Below are positions 17,134-26,355 of a stretch of 64,000 nucleotides of DNA, piece after piece (position 1 is the stretch's first letter; each line of letters opens with the position of its first letter). The position numbers were made by a program, and so were the translations under genes. Source of the DNA: Paraburkholderia ferrariae NBRC 106233 (GTDB lineage: Bacteria; Pseudomonadota; Gammaproteobacteria; Burkholderiales; Burkholderiaceae). The notes beneath the pieces were generated by a model, which saw only the letters and a program-made list of their open reading frames with translations, did no database searches and was not told where the DNA came from. The stretch is taken from NCBI RefSeq assembly GCF_000685035.1, contig NZ_BAYB01000015.1:1-64000 (forward strand), given 5' to 3'.

Positions 17134-17350
17134 CGTCCGGCCCAGCCAGAGTCGAGCGCGTAGTCGCGAGCGAGTTGGGCGGCGCAACGATTTAATGTCG
17201 AACGATCTGCGTCTCGTTATTGTGCCGGCGGGGGTGCCGGATGATGAAGACTGGCGCTTGTTCGAGCCAGGCTCCGATCTCCCGACTCCAGTGCGTCGCT
17301 TTGGCATAGAGCTTGCAAGAGGAACGCGTCGTCCCCTCTGGAGTTCGTCG

Positions 17351-17764
17351 ATGTCTCAAACCCGTATTGCCTTTCACATGATCGCCGGCGGTCCCACTCC
17401 GGTTGCGCCTTTCAGCCACGCGACGGAAGCCGACGGCTTCGTGTTTGTGACGGGGCAGATGCCCGACAGTCCCGGCACGCCCGGCGTGCTGCCCGAAGGG
17501 ATTGAAGCTCAGACCGCCAACGTGATGGCCAACCTGCGCACCGTTCTCGCGGGACTCGGTCTCGATTTCGGCGACGTGGTGGTCGCGCGCGCGTATCTTA
17601 CGCGGTTCCGCGAAGACTACGCCGCCTTCAACGCGGCTTATCAAGGCTATTTCGAACCCGGCCGACTGCCTGCACGTACCTGCGTCGGCGTGACCGGCCT
17701 TGCTTACGACGCACTCGTCGAAATCGACTTCGTCGCCCTTCGTCGTGGGGGCGCCACTCGCTGA
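17351..17764 (+). CDS. RidA/YjgF family protein
   Basis: 137 residues from ATG 17351, with GGAG 7 nt upstream. Family motifs include PFSHATEADGFVFVTGQ near the start and the substrate-binding Arg in GRLPARTCVGV. RidA proteins hydrolyse reactive enamine/imine intermediates released by PLP enzymes, or serve in specific amine catabolism. It converges on the acetamidase cluster, so a link to nitrogen compound metabolism is possible but not shown. Confidence 0.85.
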   Translation: MSQTRIAFHMIAGGPTPVAPFSHATEADGFVFVTGQMPDSPGTPGVLPEGIEAQTANVMANLRTVLAGLGLDFGDVVVARAYLTRFREDYAAFNAAYQGYFEPGRLPARTCVGVTGLAYDALVEIDFVALRRGGATR

Positions 17765-18002
17765 TTCAAGGACAGTTGCATGTTGCACAGGGCCAATTTC
17801 GGGACTGCGATACATGCACTCTCCGACAAGCTCGCGTCATCGGCAAAACGTTTCAAGGCTTTTACGGAGGACGGGGGAGCATGATCCTTCAAGCGCGCGG
17901 CGCTCGATGGTTGTTTCCATGAGCAAATTCCGGCAGTAGCCCTGGCGTGGCCGCGACCGATGCGTCGCGGCCTGTTTGTCGGGTCCGCGAGTCGCGCGAC
18001 GG

Positions 18003-20456
18003 TCACTCGAACAGTTCCTTGCGCACGATTGCATGCACCCCCCAGTTGCCGTCCACCACCTGCGTGATGCCGAAGTCGATGGCCACTGAAATCAGCGAGA
18101 TCGCTTCGTCTTCGGTAAGGCCCTTGGTGGTCATCAGGAAGCGTCGCGTTTTGATGAACGCGTCGCGCATCGCCTGATCGAGCGTCGACTTTTCGTACAC
18201 CTTGCTTTGTGCCTGCGAACCGAATTCCGCGAGGTAATTCGCGTGGCTGAACCCGTGCAGCACCCATTCGTCGGCGGTTTCGACAAGCGGGTATGAGAGA
18301 TCCGCATACGGCTTGCCTTCCAGCGCATCCTGCTTATGGAGAATCAACTGGAAGTCGCCGGTCAGCGAACATTCGATGGCGGTTCCGCACAACTCAGAAT
18401 CGCCTTGCGAGGCGTGCGGATCGCCGACCGACAGCAATGCGCCCGCCACGCCAACCGGCAGAAACACGCTTGCGCCGCGCGCCACGCGCCAGTTGTCCAG
18501 ATTCCCGCCGAACGCGGACGGCGGAATCGAATCGATGAGTCCGTTCTGCTGCGGCGCGACCGCGATCAGCCCAAAATGCGGCCGCACCGGAATGCGCACA
18601 TCCTTGAGGATGCCGAATTGTTTTTTCACCGTCGCATGATCGACGGGCACGCCCGGATAGTCGATCGTCTCGTGCACGACACCGAACGGATCCCGCTGCG
18701 GCGTCCAGCGGTAGTTATAGACCGCGCGCGCGAACGTGCGCGAACGGTCTTCCTCGTCGAGTTCATAGATCGTCACGACTTCGCGCGGCTTCGGTTCGGT
18801 CAACAGCTCGCGATAGTGGAAGCCCCACCATGCGGCGGCGTTGCTGCCGAACACCTTGCCCTCGAAATGAGGATTTGCGCAGCGGCGCGGATGCACGTCG
18901 AGAATGCGGACTTCGAGAACGTCGCCGGGCTCGGCGCCACGCACGGCGACCGGCCCGGTGCAGATATGCACGCCGAAGCCTTCGCCCGCACCGCGTCCGT
19001 AGATCGACGCGTCGATCGGTCCGGCGCCGCGGCGATTGACGTTCTTGCGCTCGTCGGTCCAGTGGAACACGCTCTCCGCGCCCGGATCGCCGGCGATCAT
19101 GCGCGACCAGTCGTCCGCGGCATGTTGCGTGAGCGTTTCGATCGTTACCGTGTCGCCGCTGTTCACTTCGAGTACGGGTTTCAGATCGTGCGAGAAGTAG
19201 CCCCAGTGCACGGTATTTGCGTTCACACGCAGCAAGTGATGACGCGACCGGCCACGTGCCGCCGTGCGACGCGTACGTGGCTGCGCAGCTTCGAGCGCGC
19301 CGGCCTCGTCGTCCGCATACGATGCGCCGGACACTACCGCTTCGGGCAAAACCGCGCCGCTGCGAGCAGGGAGCGTCGCATTGAGCGGCAACCCGCGCGA
19401 CACCGCGCGTACCAGACTGCGCGCGCGTTCGAGGCTGGCTTCATGGCGAAACGCGCGTGGCGTCGTCTGATACTGCTCGCGGAATGTGCGGCTGAAGTGC
19501 GCGGGATCGTTGAATCCCCAGCGAAAGCAGATGTCGGAAATCGACATCTTCTCGTACAGCGGATCCACCAGTTCGGCCCGGCAGCGTTCGAGCCGTCGCA
19601 GCCGGAGATAGGAGGAGAAGCTTTGCCCGACAGTTTCGAACAGTTTCTGCAGGTAGCGCGCTGACACACGCTCTTCGCGCGCGATCGTCGCGAGGCTGAG
19701 ATCGGGTGTGCCGAGACGCGCATCGATCTCCCGGCAGATCCGCACGAAGATCGCCGATTGGGCGGGCGTCAGCGCACTCAAACTCTCATCGCCCTGATGC
19801 GACGGATGACTTGCCACCAGAAACTCCGCGAGCGCGAGTTCGAGCGGACGCAATTCGCTGATGGCGAGCGTGTCGAGGCTTTCGGCGATCGACGCAAGAA
19901 AGCCCGCGAAGACATGGCCGATTCCGCTGTTGCCCGCGATGCGCCCAAATCGCAACGAGGCGGGCGCAAGCAGGCGCGCGCCCGCCGCCGCACGCGGCAC
20001 CCGCACGACGAACGCGCGAAAATCCGTTTCGAAGGTCGCCGAAGCACGTTCGCGCGACGGCAGATAGACGAGGTCGTGAACGGCAAGCGGCAGCGCTCCA
20101 CGATCCGTCTGCAACGCAGCTGTACCTTCGAGACTCAGCATCACAAAGAGGCTGTCGCACGCATGCACGTTCAGTTCGACGGTTTGCGCAACGGATGTCA
20201 CGAGCGTCAGTTCGTAACCGCCGATCGAGGTCCGCGTTTTCAGCGTGCCACGCAGACCATGCCGGTCGCGCGTTGCCGCCATTCCCAGCCCAAGACGCGC
20301 CAACGCCTCGCGCCACGCGCGAGGCCGTTCGGCTTCTGGATACGACTCGGTCGTAAAACGTAGCTGGTCCAACGCGGTCCCCGTCACGTCGCACGCGCCT
20401 GTGCGTATGCGTTCTGTGTCGTCGGGGAGAACGCAAAGCAAGCTTTGCGCCACCAT
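18003..20456 (-). CDS. AraC-type regulator fused in frame to an acetamidase/formamidase
   Basis: 817 residues in one open frame. Residues ~35-210 resemble the AraC ligand-binding domain. Residues ~230-335 are a complete AraC double HTH (LSLATIAREERVSARYLQKL through GFNDPAHFSRTFREQY). A ~70-residue Ala/Arg-rich linker follows, then a full-length FmdA/AmdA enzyme (~408 residues) with NTVHWGYFS, IAGDPGAESVFHWT and SVGDPHASQGDSELC. The enzyme half opens with no Met; a GTG in the linker (~19335) is the only nearby start. It hydrolyses a short amide to acid plus ammonia. Last gene of the cassette, 133 nt after a free-standing paralogue. Confidence 0.85.
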   Translation of the reverse strand: MVAQSLLCVLPDDTERIRTGACDVTGTALDQLRFTTESYPEAERPRAWREALARLGLGMAATRDRHGLRGTLKTRTSIGGYELTLVTSVAQTVELNVHACDSLFVMLSLEGTAALQTDRGALPLAVHDLVYLPSRERASATFETDFRAFVVRVPRAAAGARLLAPASLRFGRIAGNSGIGHVFAGFLASIAESLDTLAISELRPLELALAEFLVASHPSHQGDESLSALTPAQSAIFVRICREIDARLGTPDLSLATIAREERVSARYLQKLFETVGQSFSSYLRLRRLERCRAELVDPLYEKMSISDICFRWGFNDPAHFSRTFREQYQTTPRAFRHEASLERARSLVRAVSRGLPLNATLPARSGAVLPEAVVSGASYADDEAGALEAAQPRTRRTAARGRSRHHLLRVNANTVHWGYFSHDLKPVLEVNSGDTVTIETLTQHAADDWSRMIAGDPGAESVFHWTDERKNVNRRGAGPIDASIYGRGAGEGFGVHICTGPVAVRGAEPGDVLEVRILDVHPRRCANPHFEGKVFGSNAAAWWGFHYRELLTEPKPREVVTIYELDEEDRSRTFARAVYNYRWTPQRDPFGVVHETIDYPGVPVDHATVKKQFGILKDVRIPVRPHFGLIAVAPQQNGLIDSIPPSAFGGNLDNWRVARGASVFLPVGVAGALLSVGDPHASQGDSELCGTAIECSLTGDFQLILHKQDALEGKPYADLSYPLVETADEWVLHGFSHANYLAEFGSQAQSKVYEKSTLDQAMRDAFIKTRRFLMTTKGLTEDEAISLISVAIDFGITQVVDGNWGVHAIVRKELFE

Positions 20457-20589
20457 TGCGTCATCGCAATCGCATCAGCGGGACGGCGCAATCTGCATAC
20501 GCCGCACACGGCACGGCGGGTTGCGGTGCATGCACGCCGTCGAGGCACGCGCGCACCATTGTGGCGTGCGGGCGTGCAATCCACGGCGC

Positions 20590-21828
20590 TTATGCGCCGA
20601 ACATCGACTTGCGAATCGAGCCGTGCACACCCCAGTTGCCGTCCACGACCTGCGTCACGCCGAAGTCCGCGGCGACCGACATCAGCGCAATCGCCTCGTC
20701 CTCGCTCATTTTGTGGACCGTCATCAGAAACCGGCGCAGCTTGCGGAAAGCGTCGCGCATGGCCTTGTCGAGGCTGGCATGTCGAGCGACTTCGAGTTGC
20801 GCGTTCGGTCCCAGTTCGGCGAGGTAGTTGGGGAACGTGAAGCCGTACATGGACCATTGCTCGTCGGTTTCGAGCATCGGATGCGTGAGGCCTTCGAGTA
20901 TCGTGCCGCCCAGATCGGCCGCCTTGTGGAGAACGAACTCGAAGTCTCCGGTGAGCGACGTTTCGATCGCTGTGCCGCCCAGTTCGCTGTCGCCCTGCGC
21001 GGCGTGCGGATCGCCCACCGAGAAGTACGCGCCTTCCACCGCCACCGGGTAATACATGCGCGCGCCCTTGCCGACGCGCCAGTCGTCGATATTGCCGCCG
21101 GTATAGCTCGGCGGAATCGAGCTGACGAACTCGGACTCGGCGGGCGCGACACCCATCGTGCCAAAGTGCAGGCGCGCCGGCACCTTCACGTTGGGCAACA
21201 CCGATTCGCGCTTTTTCACGAGCGTATGATCGACGCGCACGCCAGGATAGTCGATCGTCGGATGTACCACGCCATCGGGATCGGTCTGCGGCGTCCACAC
21301 ATAGTTGTACACGGCGCGCGCATACGGCTCGCCGCGGGTGTCCAGTTCGAAAATCGTCACGACTTCGCGCGGCTTCGGTTCCTCGATCAGATCGTGATAC
21401 TGGAAGCCCCACGACGCCGCGACATTCGACCCGAAGCAGCGACCCCGATAGCAGGCGTTGCAGCTCGGGCGAGGGCGTACGTCGAGAATCCGCACTTCGA
21501 GCACGTCTCCTGGTTCGGCGTTTTCGATCACGATCGGGCCGGTCAGCAGGTGCACGCCCACGCCTTCGCCCGAGCCGAGTTTGAACGGGCCGGCCTCCGG
21601 TCCCGCGCCGCGACGGGGCACTGCCTTGTGTTCGCGCGTCCAGTGGAACACGCTTTCCGCGCCGGGGTCGCCCGCGATCATGCGCTCGTGGTCGTCGTTG
21701 GCATGATGCGTGAGCGTTTCGATGGTCGCGCGGTCGCCCGAACGCAGCGTGAGGGCCGGTGCAACGGCCTTGCTGAAGTAGCCCCAGTGCACGGTGTCCG
21801 GCGATACGGCAAGCGTGTGATGCTTCAT
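20590..21828 (-). CDS. Acetamidase/formamidase
   Basis: 412 residues, normal full length. Begins MKHHTLAVSPDTVHWGYFSK and contains IAGDPGAESVFHWTREHK, EPGDVLEVRILDV and the YFSVGDPHAAQGDSELGGTA block, all shared with the enzyme half of the fused neighbour. It hydrolyses acetamide or formamide type substrates to ammonia and a carboxylate in the cytosol. It starts 32 nt after the ABC transporter gene, so it is probably in the same transcript. Confidence 0.93.
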   Translation of the reverse strand: MKHHTLAVSPDTVHWGYFSKAVAPALTLRSGDRATIETLTHHANDDHERMIAGDPGAESVFHWTREHKAVPRRGAGPEAGPFKLGSGEGVGVHLLTGPIVIENAEPGDVLEVRILDVRPRPSCNACYRGRCFGSNVAASWGFQYHDLIEEPKPREVVTIFELDTRGEPYARAVYNYVWTPQTDPDGVVHPTIDYPGVRVDHTLVKKRESVLPNVKVPARLHFGTMGVAPAESEFVSSIPPSYTGGNIDDWRVGKGARMYYPVAVEGAYFSVGDPHAAQGDSELGGTAIETSLTGDFEFVLHKAADLGGTILEGLTHPMLETDEQWSMYGFTFPNYLAELGPNAQLEVARHASLDKAMRDAFRKLRRFLMTVHKMSEDEAIALMSVAADFGVTQVVDGNWGVHGSIRKSMFGA

Positions 21829-21860
21829 GAAATGTGCACCTTTCCAGTGATGAGTTCGTG

Positions 21861-23501
21861 CTACGACGCGAGTTCGAGACGACTGTCGGCGCCCATCACC
21901 GACAGGAATCGCCGTGTCAAAGGATGCTGCGGCGCCGTGAGCATCGCGTGAGCGGGTCCTTCCTCGACGACCTTGCCGCCGCTCATGAATACGACGCGAT
22001 CCGCCACCTGATCGGCGAAGCGCAACTGATGCGTGGAGATGATCATCGTCAGTCCGTCTTCGATCGCGAGCCGCTGGATCACATCGAGCACTTCGCCTAC
22101 CAGTTCGGGGTCGAGTGCGGACGTGGGTTCGTCGAGCAACAGCACGCGCGGATTCGGCGCGAGCGCGCGCGCGATCGCGACGCGCTGTTGCTGGCCGCCC
22201 GACAGATGGCGCGGCAAGGCGTTCGCGCGATGGCTCAAACCGACGCGCGCCAGCAGCGCGCGCGCACGGCGGTCCGCTTCGGCGCGCTCGACGCCATGCA
22301 CCCAGCGCAGCGGCCCCGCGACGTTCTCCAGCGCGCTCAGGTGGGCGAACAGGTTGAAGTGCTGGAACACCATGCCGACACCGGCGCTCGCGCGTTCGGC
22401 GGCGAGCTCGCCTGGGGTCATCAGATTGCCGTCAATGCGATAGCCGATGCGCTTGTCGTCGATGCGGATCCTGCCTTCGTCCCACGACTCGAGATGGTTG
22501 ATACACCGCAGCAGCGTGCTCTTGCCCGAGCCACTCGGACCCAGCACGACGACGACTTCGCCCGTGCGTACCGATAGATCGAAGCCGGCGAGCACGATCT
22601 GCGCGCCGTAGCGTTTCCCGAGGCCGCTCACTTGCACTGCCGGGCGTAGCGTCGCGAACGACGCGTAGCGTGCCGCGCGATCTTCTTCGCTGCGCACGAG
22701 GCGACGCGGCGGCGGCTCAGGCGTGTCGAGCGTCGCGGCGATATCGGCCTGGGTGGCGGCTGGCTCCGGTGCCCCGCTGACCGGCACGACTGCGCCGCGC
22801 CGCCACGGTAGCCAGCGCGAGCGTCCACTATGAGCGTTGACCGCCGCCGCACCGCGATCGAGATCCAGCGCCCGCTCGGCGGCGAGCTGCAGCGCTGCAA
22901 TCAGGCCGGTCAGCACCAGATACATCAGCCCGGACGAGAAGAAGATCGAGAAGAAGTCGAACGTCGATGAAGCAAGCTGCGTGCTGCGCAGGGTCAGCTC
23001 GTCGACCGCGATCACCGACGCCAGCGACGAGTTCTTCAGCGCGCTGACCGACTCGTTGCCGAGCGCAGGCACGATCGAACGGATTGCCTGCGGTGCGATG
23101 ATCCGGTGCATCAGCACGAGCGGCCCCATGCCGAGCGCCTGACCCGCGAGCACCTGGCCGCGTTCCACGCCGAGCACGCCTGCCCGCAGGATCTCGGCGA
23201 TGAACGGCCCTTCGTTCGCGGCCAGCGCGAGACCCGCCGCGCCGATTGCCGACAGCTTCAGCCCGATGTGCGGCAGCGCATCGTACGCGAACACGAGTTG
23301 CAGAATCAGCGGGGTACCGCGAAAAATCACCGTATAGGCGCGTGCGATGGCGGCGAGCGGGCCGACGCGCGACAGTTGCATCGCTGCGAGCACCAGTCCG
23401 ACTACGAGGCCGCCGGCCAGTCCCAGTACCGTGACCGCAATCGTGAAGCCGATGCCCTTCAGCAGATAGGGCAGCGTCAGGTAATGCAGGAAGAGTTCCA
23501 T
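21861..23501 (-). CDS. Polar amino-acid type ABC transporter, permease fused to ATPase
   Basis: 546 residues. Residues 1-225 are a HisM/GltK-type permease with the EAA-like loop (ALGMGPLVLMHRIIAPQAIR). After a ~65-residue linker comes a complete ATPase: GPSGSGKST (Walker A), LSGGQQQR (signature), VLLLDEPTSALD (Walker B) and a switch His in ISTHQL. These two subunits are normally separate polypeptides. As there is one permease domain, it probably works as a homodimer. Lies 27 nt after the binding protein gene. Confidence 0.93.
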   Translation of the reverse strand: MELFLHYLTLPYLLKGIGFTIAVTVLGLAGGLVVGLVLAAMQLSRVGPLAAIARAYTVIFRGTPLILQLVFAYDALPHIGLKLSAIGAAGLALAANEGPFIAEILRAGVLGVERGQVLAGQALGMGPLVLMHRIIAPQAIRSIVPALGNESVSALKNSSLASVIAVDELTLRSTQLASSTFDFFSIFFSSGLMYLVLTGLIAALQLAAERALDLDRGAAAVNAHSGRSRWLPWRRGAVVPVSGAPEPAATQADIAATLDTPEPPPRRLVRSEEDRAARYASFATLRPAVQVSGLGKRYGAQIVLAGFDLSVRTGEVVVVLGPSGSGKSTLLRCINHLESWDEGRIRIDDKRIGYRIDGNLMTPGELAAERASAGVGMVFQHFNLFAHLSALENVAGPLRWVHGVERAEADRRARALLARVGLSHRANALPRHLSGGQQQRVAIARALAPNPRVLLLDEPTSALDPELVGEVLDVIQRLAIEDGLTMIISTHQLRFADQVADRVVFMSGGKVVEEGPAHAMLTAPQHPLTRRFLSVMGADSRLELAS

Positions 23502-23528
23502 CGCGAGCGCGTGTCCCGTCGATATCGC

Positions 23529-24428
23529 TTACTTCGAGACGATCAACTGCGGCGGCGCTTCGTTTTCGACGCCCAGCGACCACTTCTTCAGCAGTTCCTT
23601 CTCGGTGCCGGCTTTCTGGATTGCGACCAGCGCTGCCATCACAGCGGTGCGGAACTCCGGCTTGTCCTTCGGCACACCGATGCCGACGAAGTACGGCAGC
23701 GTCACCGCGGTCGCCTTTTCGAGCTTATCCGGATACGCCTTCACTGCCTGATCGACCGTGTTCACGTCGTTGATGTAGGTGTCGGCGCGGCCCGCGAGAA
23801 TCGCCTGAATGCAGTTCGCGTTGTTGTCGTATAGCTGCACGGCTGCTTCGGGCTTGCCCTGCGCCTTGCACGTGGGCGCGAGCGCCTGGATCAGCGGCAC
23901 CTCCACGTAGCCGGTGTTTTCCGCCGCCGTCGTGCCGCACAGCGATGCGTTGATGCCGCTGATCTTCTTCGGATTGCCCTTCGCGACGAGCACGCCGTCG
24001 AACACCTTCGAGTAGGTGATGAAGTCGGCCGCCTTCGCCCGGTCTTCCGTCGCATAGATATCGGAGATGACGATGTCGGCCTGCCCGCTTTGCAGCGTGG
24101 TGAGCAGTGCGGCGAACGTCACCGGCTTGTAGGCCATCGTAAAGCCGAGGCACGAGCCGATCGTTTCACCGAGGTCGATGTCGAAGCCGACGTACTTGCC
24201 TGGATCGTTCGGGTCGAGCGCTTCGTAGCCCGGCGTGTGCGGGTTGATCGCGTTGGTCAGCGTCTTGCCCTTGAACTGCGGATATTTCGCCTGCAATGCC
24301 TTGCATTCGGCGGGTACGGCAGCCGAGGCCGCATGCGCGTGCTCGGGCAAGACGATTGCCAGCAGGCACGCCGCGGCGGCGGCCAGTGCGCGCCACCGGC
24401 GCATGGTTGCGATGATCGAGGTCAGCAT
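23529..24428 (-). CDS. Periplasmic substrate-binding protein of the amide/amino-acid ABC transporter
   Basis: 299 residues from ATG 24428, with CAGGAG 7 nt upstream. A signal peptide (ALAAAAACLLAIVLPEHAHA) is followed by a type 2 periplasmic binding fold of the SBP_bac_3 family: KYVGFDIDLGETIGSCLG, GQADIVISDIYATEDRAKAA and AGRADTYINDVNTVDQAV. It captures the ligand and delivers it to the fused transporter. Linkage to two amidases suggests an amide or amino-acid amide ligand, which is inference. Confidence 0.93.
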   Translation of the reverse strand: MLTSIIATMRRWRALAAAAACLLAIVLPEHAHAASAAVPAECKALQAKYPQFKGKTLTNAINPHTPGYEALDPNDPGKYVGFDIDLGETIGSCLGFTMAYKPVTFAALLTTLQSGQADIVISDIYATEDRAKAADFITYSKVFDGVLVAKGNPKKISGINASLCGTTAAENTGYVEVPLIQALAPTCKAQGKPEAAVQLYDNNANCIQAILAGRADTYINDVNTVDQAVKAYPDKLEKATAVTLPYFVGIGVPKDKPEFRTAVMAALVAIQKAGTEKELLKKWSLGVENEAPPQLIVSK

Positions 24429-24867
24429 CCCGGAACTCCTGTCCAGTGTGGCGCGCGTGGACGGCGACCCCATGTACGCCGTGCTGCACCGCTCGATACG
24501 AAGCGTACGCAGTCGAAATTTTGGGGACTTGCACGATTGCGTACAAAGACTTGCATGGCCACGAAGTTGCGAAGGCGGGTCGATTCGCCGTGCGTAACGG
24601 GGAAGAGGACTGGCAGATGACGCTCGTGGAAGAGGCGGGCGTGTCGGACCACGACGTGCGACGTCGTGGGGTATCGCATCGGCCAGGGGCCTGTCATTAA
24701 TTTCGTGTTGCGAGGTACTGGCCGGGCGAAAATCGCGAGTCTGCCGCAACCGCGTGGAGAAACATGAATGAGCGGATTCTGGCGGACTGTCGCGGCACCG
24801 GTACAGGACGCGCAGATGTCTGAAACGCGCAGGAAGGCGGCGAGTTTGTGCGCGATGATGGGCTGGA
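24429..24867. other. Promoter region of the amide cassette
   Basis: About 440 bp upstream of the binding protein gene with no supported gene. It should contain the cassette promoter and, if the fused AraC protein is self-regulating, its binding sites. I did not recognise a clear promoter or direct repeats. Confidence 0.3.
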
Positions 24868-24913
24868 AAAGCAAAAACCCCGCAAATATCTGAATTTGCG
24901 GGGTTTTTGCTTT
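24868..24913 (-). terminator. Terminator that originally followed tRNA-Ser
   Basis: A near-perfect stem: AAAGCAAAAACCCCGCAAAT and ATTTGCGGGGTTTTTGCTTT around a 6-nt loop, strong on both strands. It lies 6 nt beyond the copy of the tRNA-Ser 3' end at 24918-24933. In an uninterrupted chromosome it would directly follow tRNA-Ser(UGA), now 18 kb away. Confidence 0.85.
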
Positions 24914-24917
24914 AGTG

Positions 24918-24933
24918 TCTGGCGGAGGCGGTG
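24918..24933. repeat. Element end (far copy of attachment core)
   Basis: TCTGGCGGAGGCGGTG, identical to 43262-43277. It repeats the last 14 nt of tRNA-Ser plus 2 nt beyond; identity ends on both sides, which defines the crossover segment. Confidence 0.9.
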
Positions 24934-24983
24934 TCCGCCATGAATCCTTTTCTGTAGGGCGTTGTGTGGATTTATTTATTTCT

Positions 24984-25005
24984 ACCCGCCAAAGAACCCA
25001 CCAAA
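24984..25005. promoter_or_regulatory. Candidate integrase arm-type sites, left end
   Basis: ACCCGCCAAA (24984-24993) and ACCCACCAAA (24996-25005), start points 12 bp apart, in direct orientation. A matching pair with the same spacing is at the right end. Typical of arm-binding sites for tyrosine integrases; unproven. Confidence 0.6.
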
Positions 25006-25222
25006 AGTTAACTCTCGGAACTGCGCTAGGACAGCAGCCGCAGGTGCCACCGATGGCTAAGGTAGGCAAAAGCTGGTTCGGCAAAATAGGCTTAGATTGT
25101 CTGAACGCATCGGAAACGCTACGATCCGCCGCACGGTGAGTAGCTCGTGGTACGAAATCACACTTTCGTGATTGGTTGCTCGCTGCATCAAATCAATCAA
25201 AGATCGGCTAGGCGAGGGAAGA

Positions 25223-25534
25223 ATGAGTAGCCAACAGCGACAGCGGGTCCTCCGTCAGATAGATCTGATGGAGCAGGCAGGGGCACCTATGCAGCATCAG
25301 TGCGTATGCGGGAAGGCGCACGCAATAACCCTCAAGGACTTTGATCTTGATGCTGATCCGCCGACACCGTCCAGAATGACGAGGTTCGAGTGCCAGGCGA
25401 ACTATGAGTACCTACGATCCATCATTGAGGGTGATAGCCGTGTCTCAATAGAGATCGAAGGTTCCGGCGGCCCCATCTCGCGTGCGCTAGCGAAGATATT
25501 GACCAAACTCTACGCAATTTGGCTGAATCGCTAA
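25223..25534 (+). CDS. Hypothetical protein, partner of the Mrr-like gene
   Basis: 103 residues from ATG 25223 behind GAGGGAAG. The N-terminus is charged (SSQQRQRVLRQIDLMEQAG) and a C-V-C-G-K-A-H motif near residue 28 could be part of a small metal site, though only two Cys are close together. No family recognised. It lies 18 nt before the Mrr-like nuclease gene in the same direction, so the two are probably co-transcribed cargo of the element. Confidence 0.6.
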   Translation: MSSQQRQRVLRQIDLMEQAGAPMQHQCVCGKAHAITLKDFDLDADPPTPSRMTRFECQANYEYLRSIIEGDSRVSIEIEGSGGPISRALAKILTKLYAIWLNR

Positions 25535-25552
25535 GGCACAAGGGGGGAATGT

Positions 25553-26107
25553 ATGACGCTTATCGATGAAACGGTACCAGTACCGCCGATGTCTCCGATC
25601 GAGTACGAGCGGACGGTTCGCGCTTGGGTGGACGCCGCCGCTGGGCACGAGCTGGTCGACTACCACTCTTCGCATCAAGAGGTCATGACCGGTTCAGATG
25701 GGCAATATGAAATTGACGTAGTCGCACGTTTCTCAGCGTTTGGAGGCGCTCAATTTGTCGTTCTCATTGAATGCAAGCGCTATAACGTCAAAGTGAAGCG
25801 CGAGGTTGTGCAAACCCTAATCGCAAAACTGCAATCGACGGGCGCACACAAGGGCATGATCTTCTCGACGTCGGGTTTTCAGTCCGGCGCTATCGAGGTA
25901 GCGCAGGCCCACGGGATTGCGCTAATTCAGTTGGCCAGCGGCCGAACAAGCTGGTTGGCTAAGTCGCGCGCGCGTGACAGCGCGCCGCTGCCGGACGATA
26001 TCGATTCCGTTGTCGGATGGCTTTTATCAAAGGACTCTGCCTCGCTTGTTTCTAGTAGTGCCGCCGATTCCCTCAGAGCCGCATTGAGCTTTACCACCGA
26101 CGATTGA
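25553..26107 (+). CDS. Mrr-type restriction endonuclease-like protein
   Basis: 184 residues from ATG 25553, with AAGGGGGG upstream. Residues ~20-125 fit the Mrr catalytic fold: YEIDVVARF supplies the Asp and FVVLIECKRYN the E-x-K of a PD-(D/E)xK site, followed by KGMIFSTSGFQSGAIEVAQA. It probably cuts DNA, perhaps modified or incoming DNA. No DNA-recognition wing is evident; the upstream 103-residue protein may supply one. Located at the element end, a usual spot for defence cargo. Confidence 0.75.
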   Translation: MTLIDETVPVPPMSPIEYERTVRAWVDAAAGHELVDYHSSHQEVMTGSDGQYEIDVVARFSAFGGAQFVVLIECKRYNVKVKREVVQTLIAKLQSTGAHKGMIFSTSGFQSGAIEVAQAHGIALIQLASGRTSWLAKSRARDSAPLPDDIDSVVGWLLSKDSASLVSSSAADSLRAALSFTTDD

Positions 26108-26355
26108 TGATGCCGTTACGACGGGGGGGCTTGATCCACGTGCTCTCAATTGGCTGGTCCGAGCCTAAGATGCCGCCGACACAGATAAAGGCGCACCCGA
26201 CTCGCTACATGTTTCACATTGAAACGCCCGCGAATCCCCGCCGCTCTTGGGCTTTTGCCGACTGGCGACAATTTCGCAGCGGAGGCTCGCATTTCCGTTG
26301 TGACGCGGATACGGCAATATAGGCGCCGGTTTGCGGGCTTTTCGCACGTGATCTG

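Noticed and set aside
19258-19400. Sequencing frameshift as the cause of the AraC-amidase fusion
   Set aside because: A frameshift would break one half; both halves are in the same frame with a clean linker. A lost stop codon cannot be excluded and is noted in the finding.
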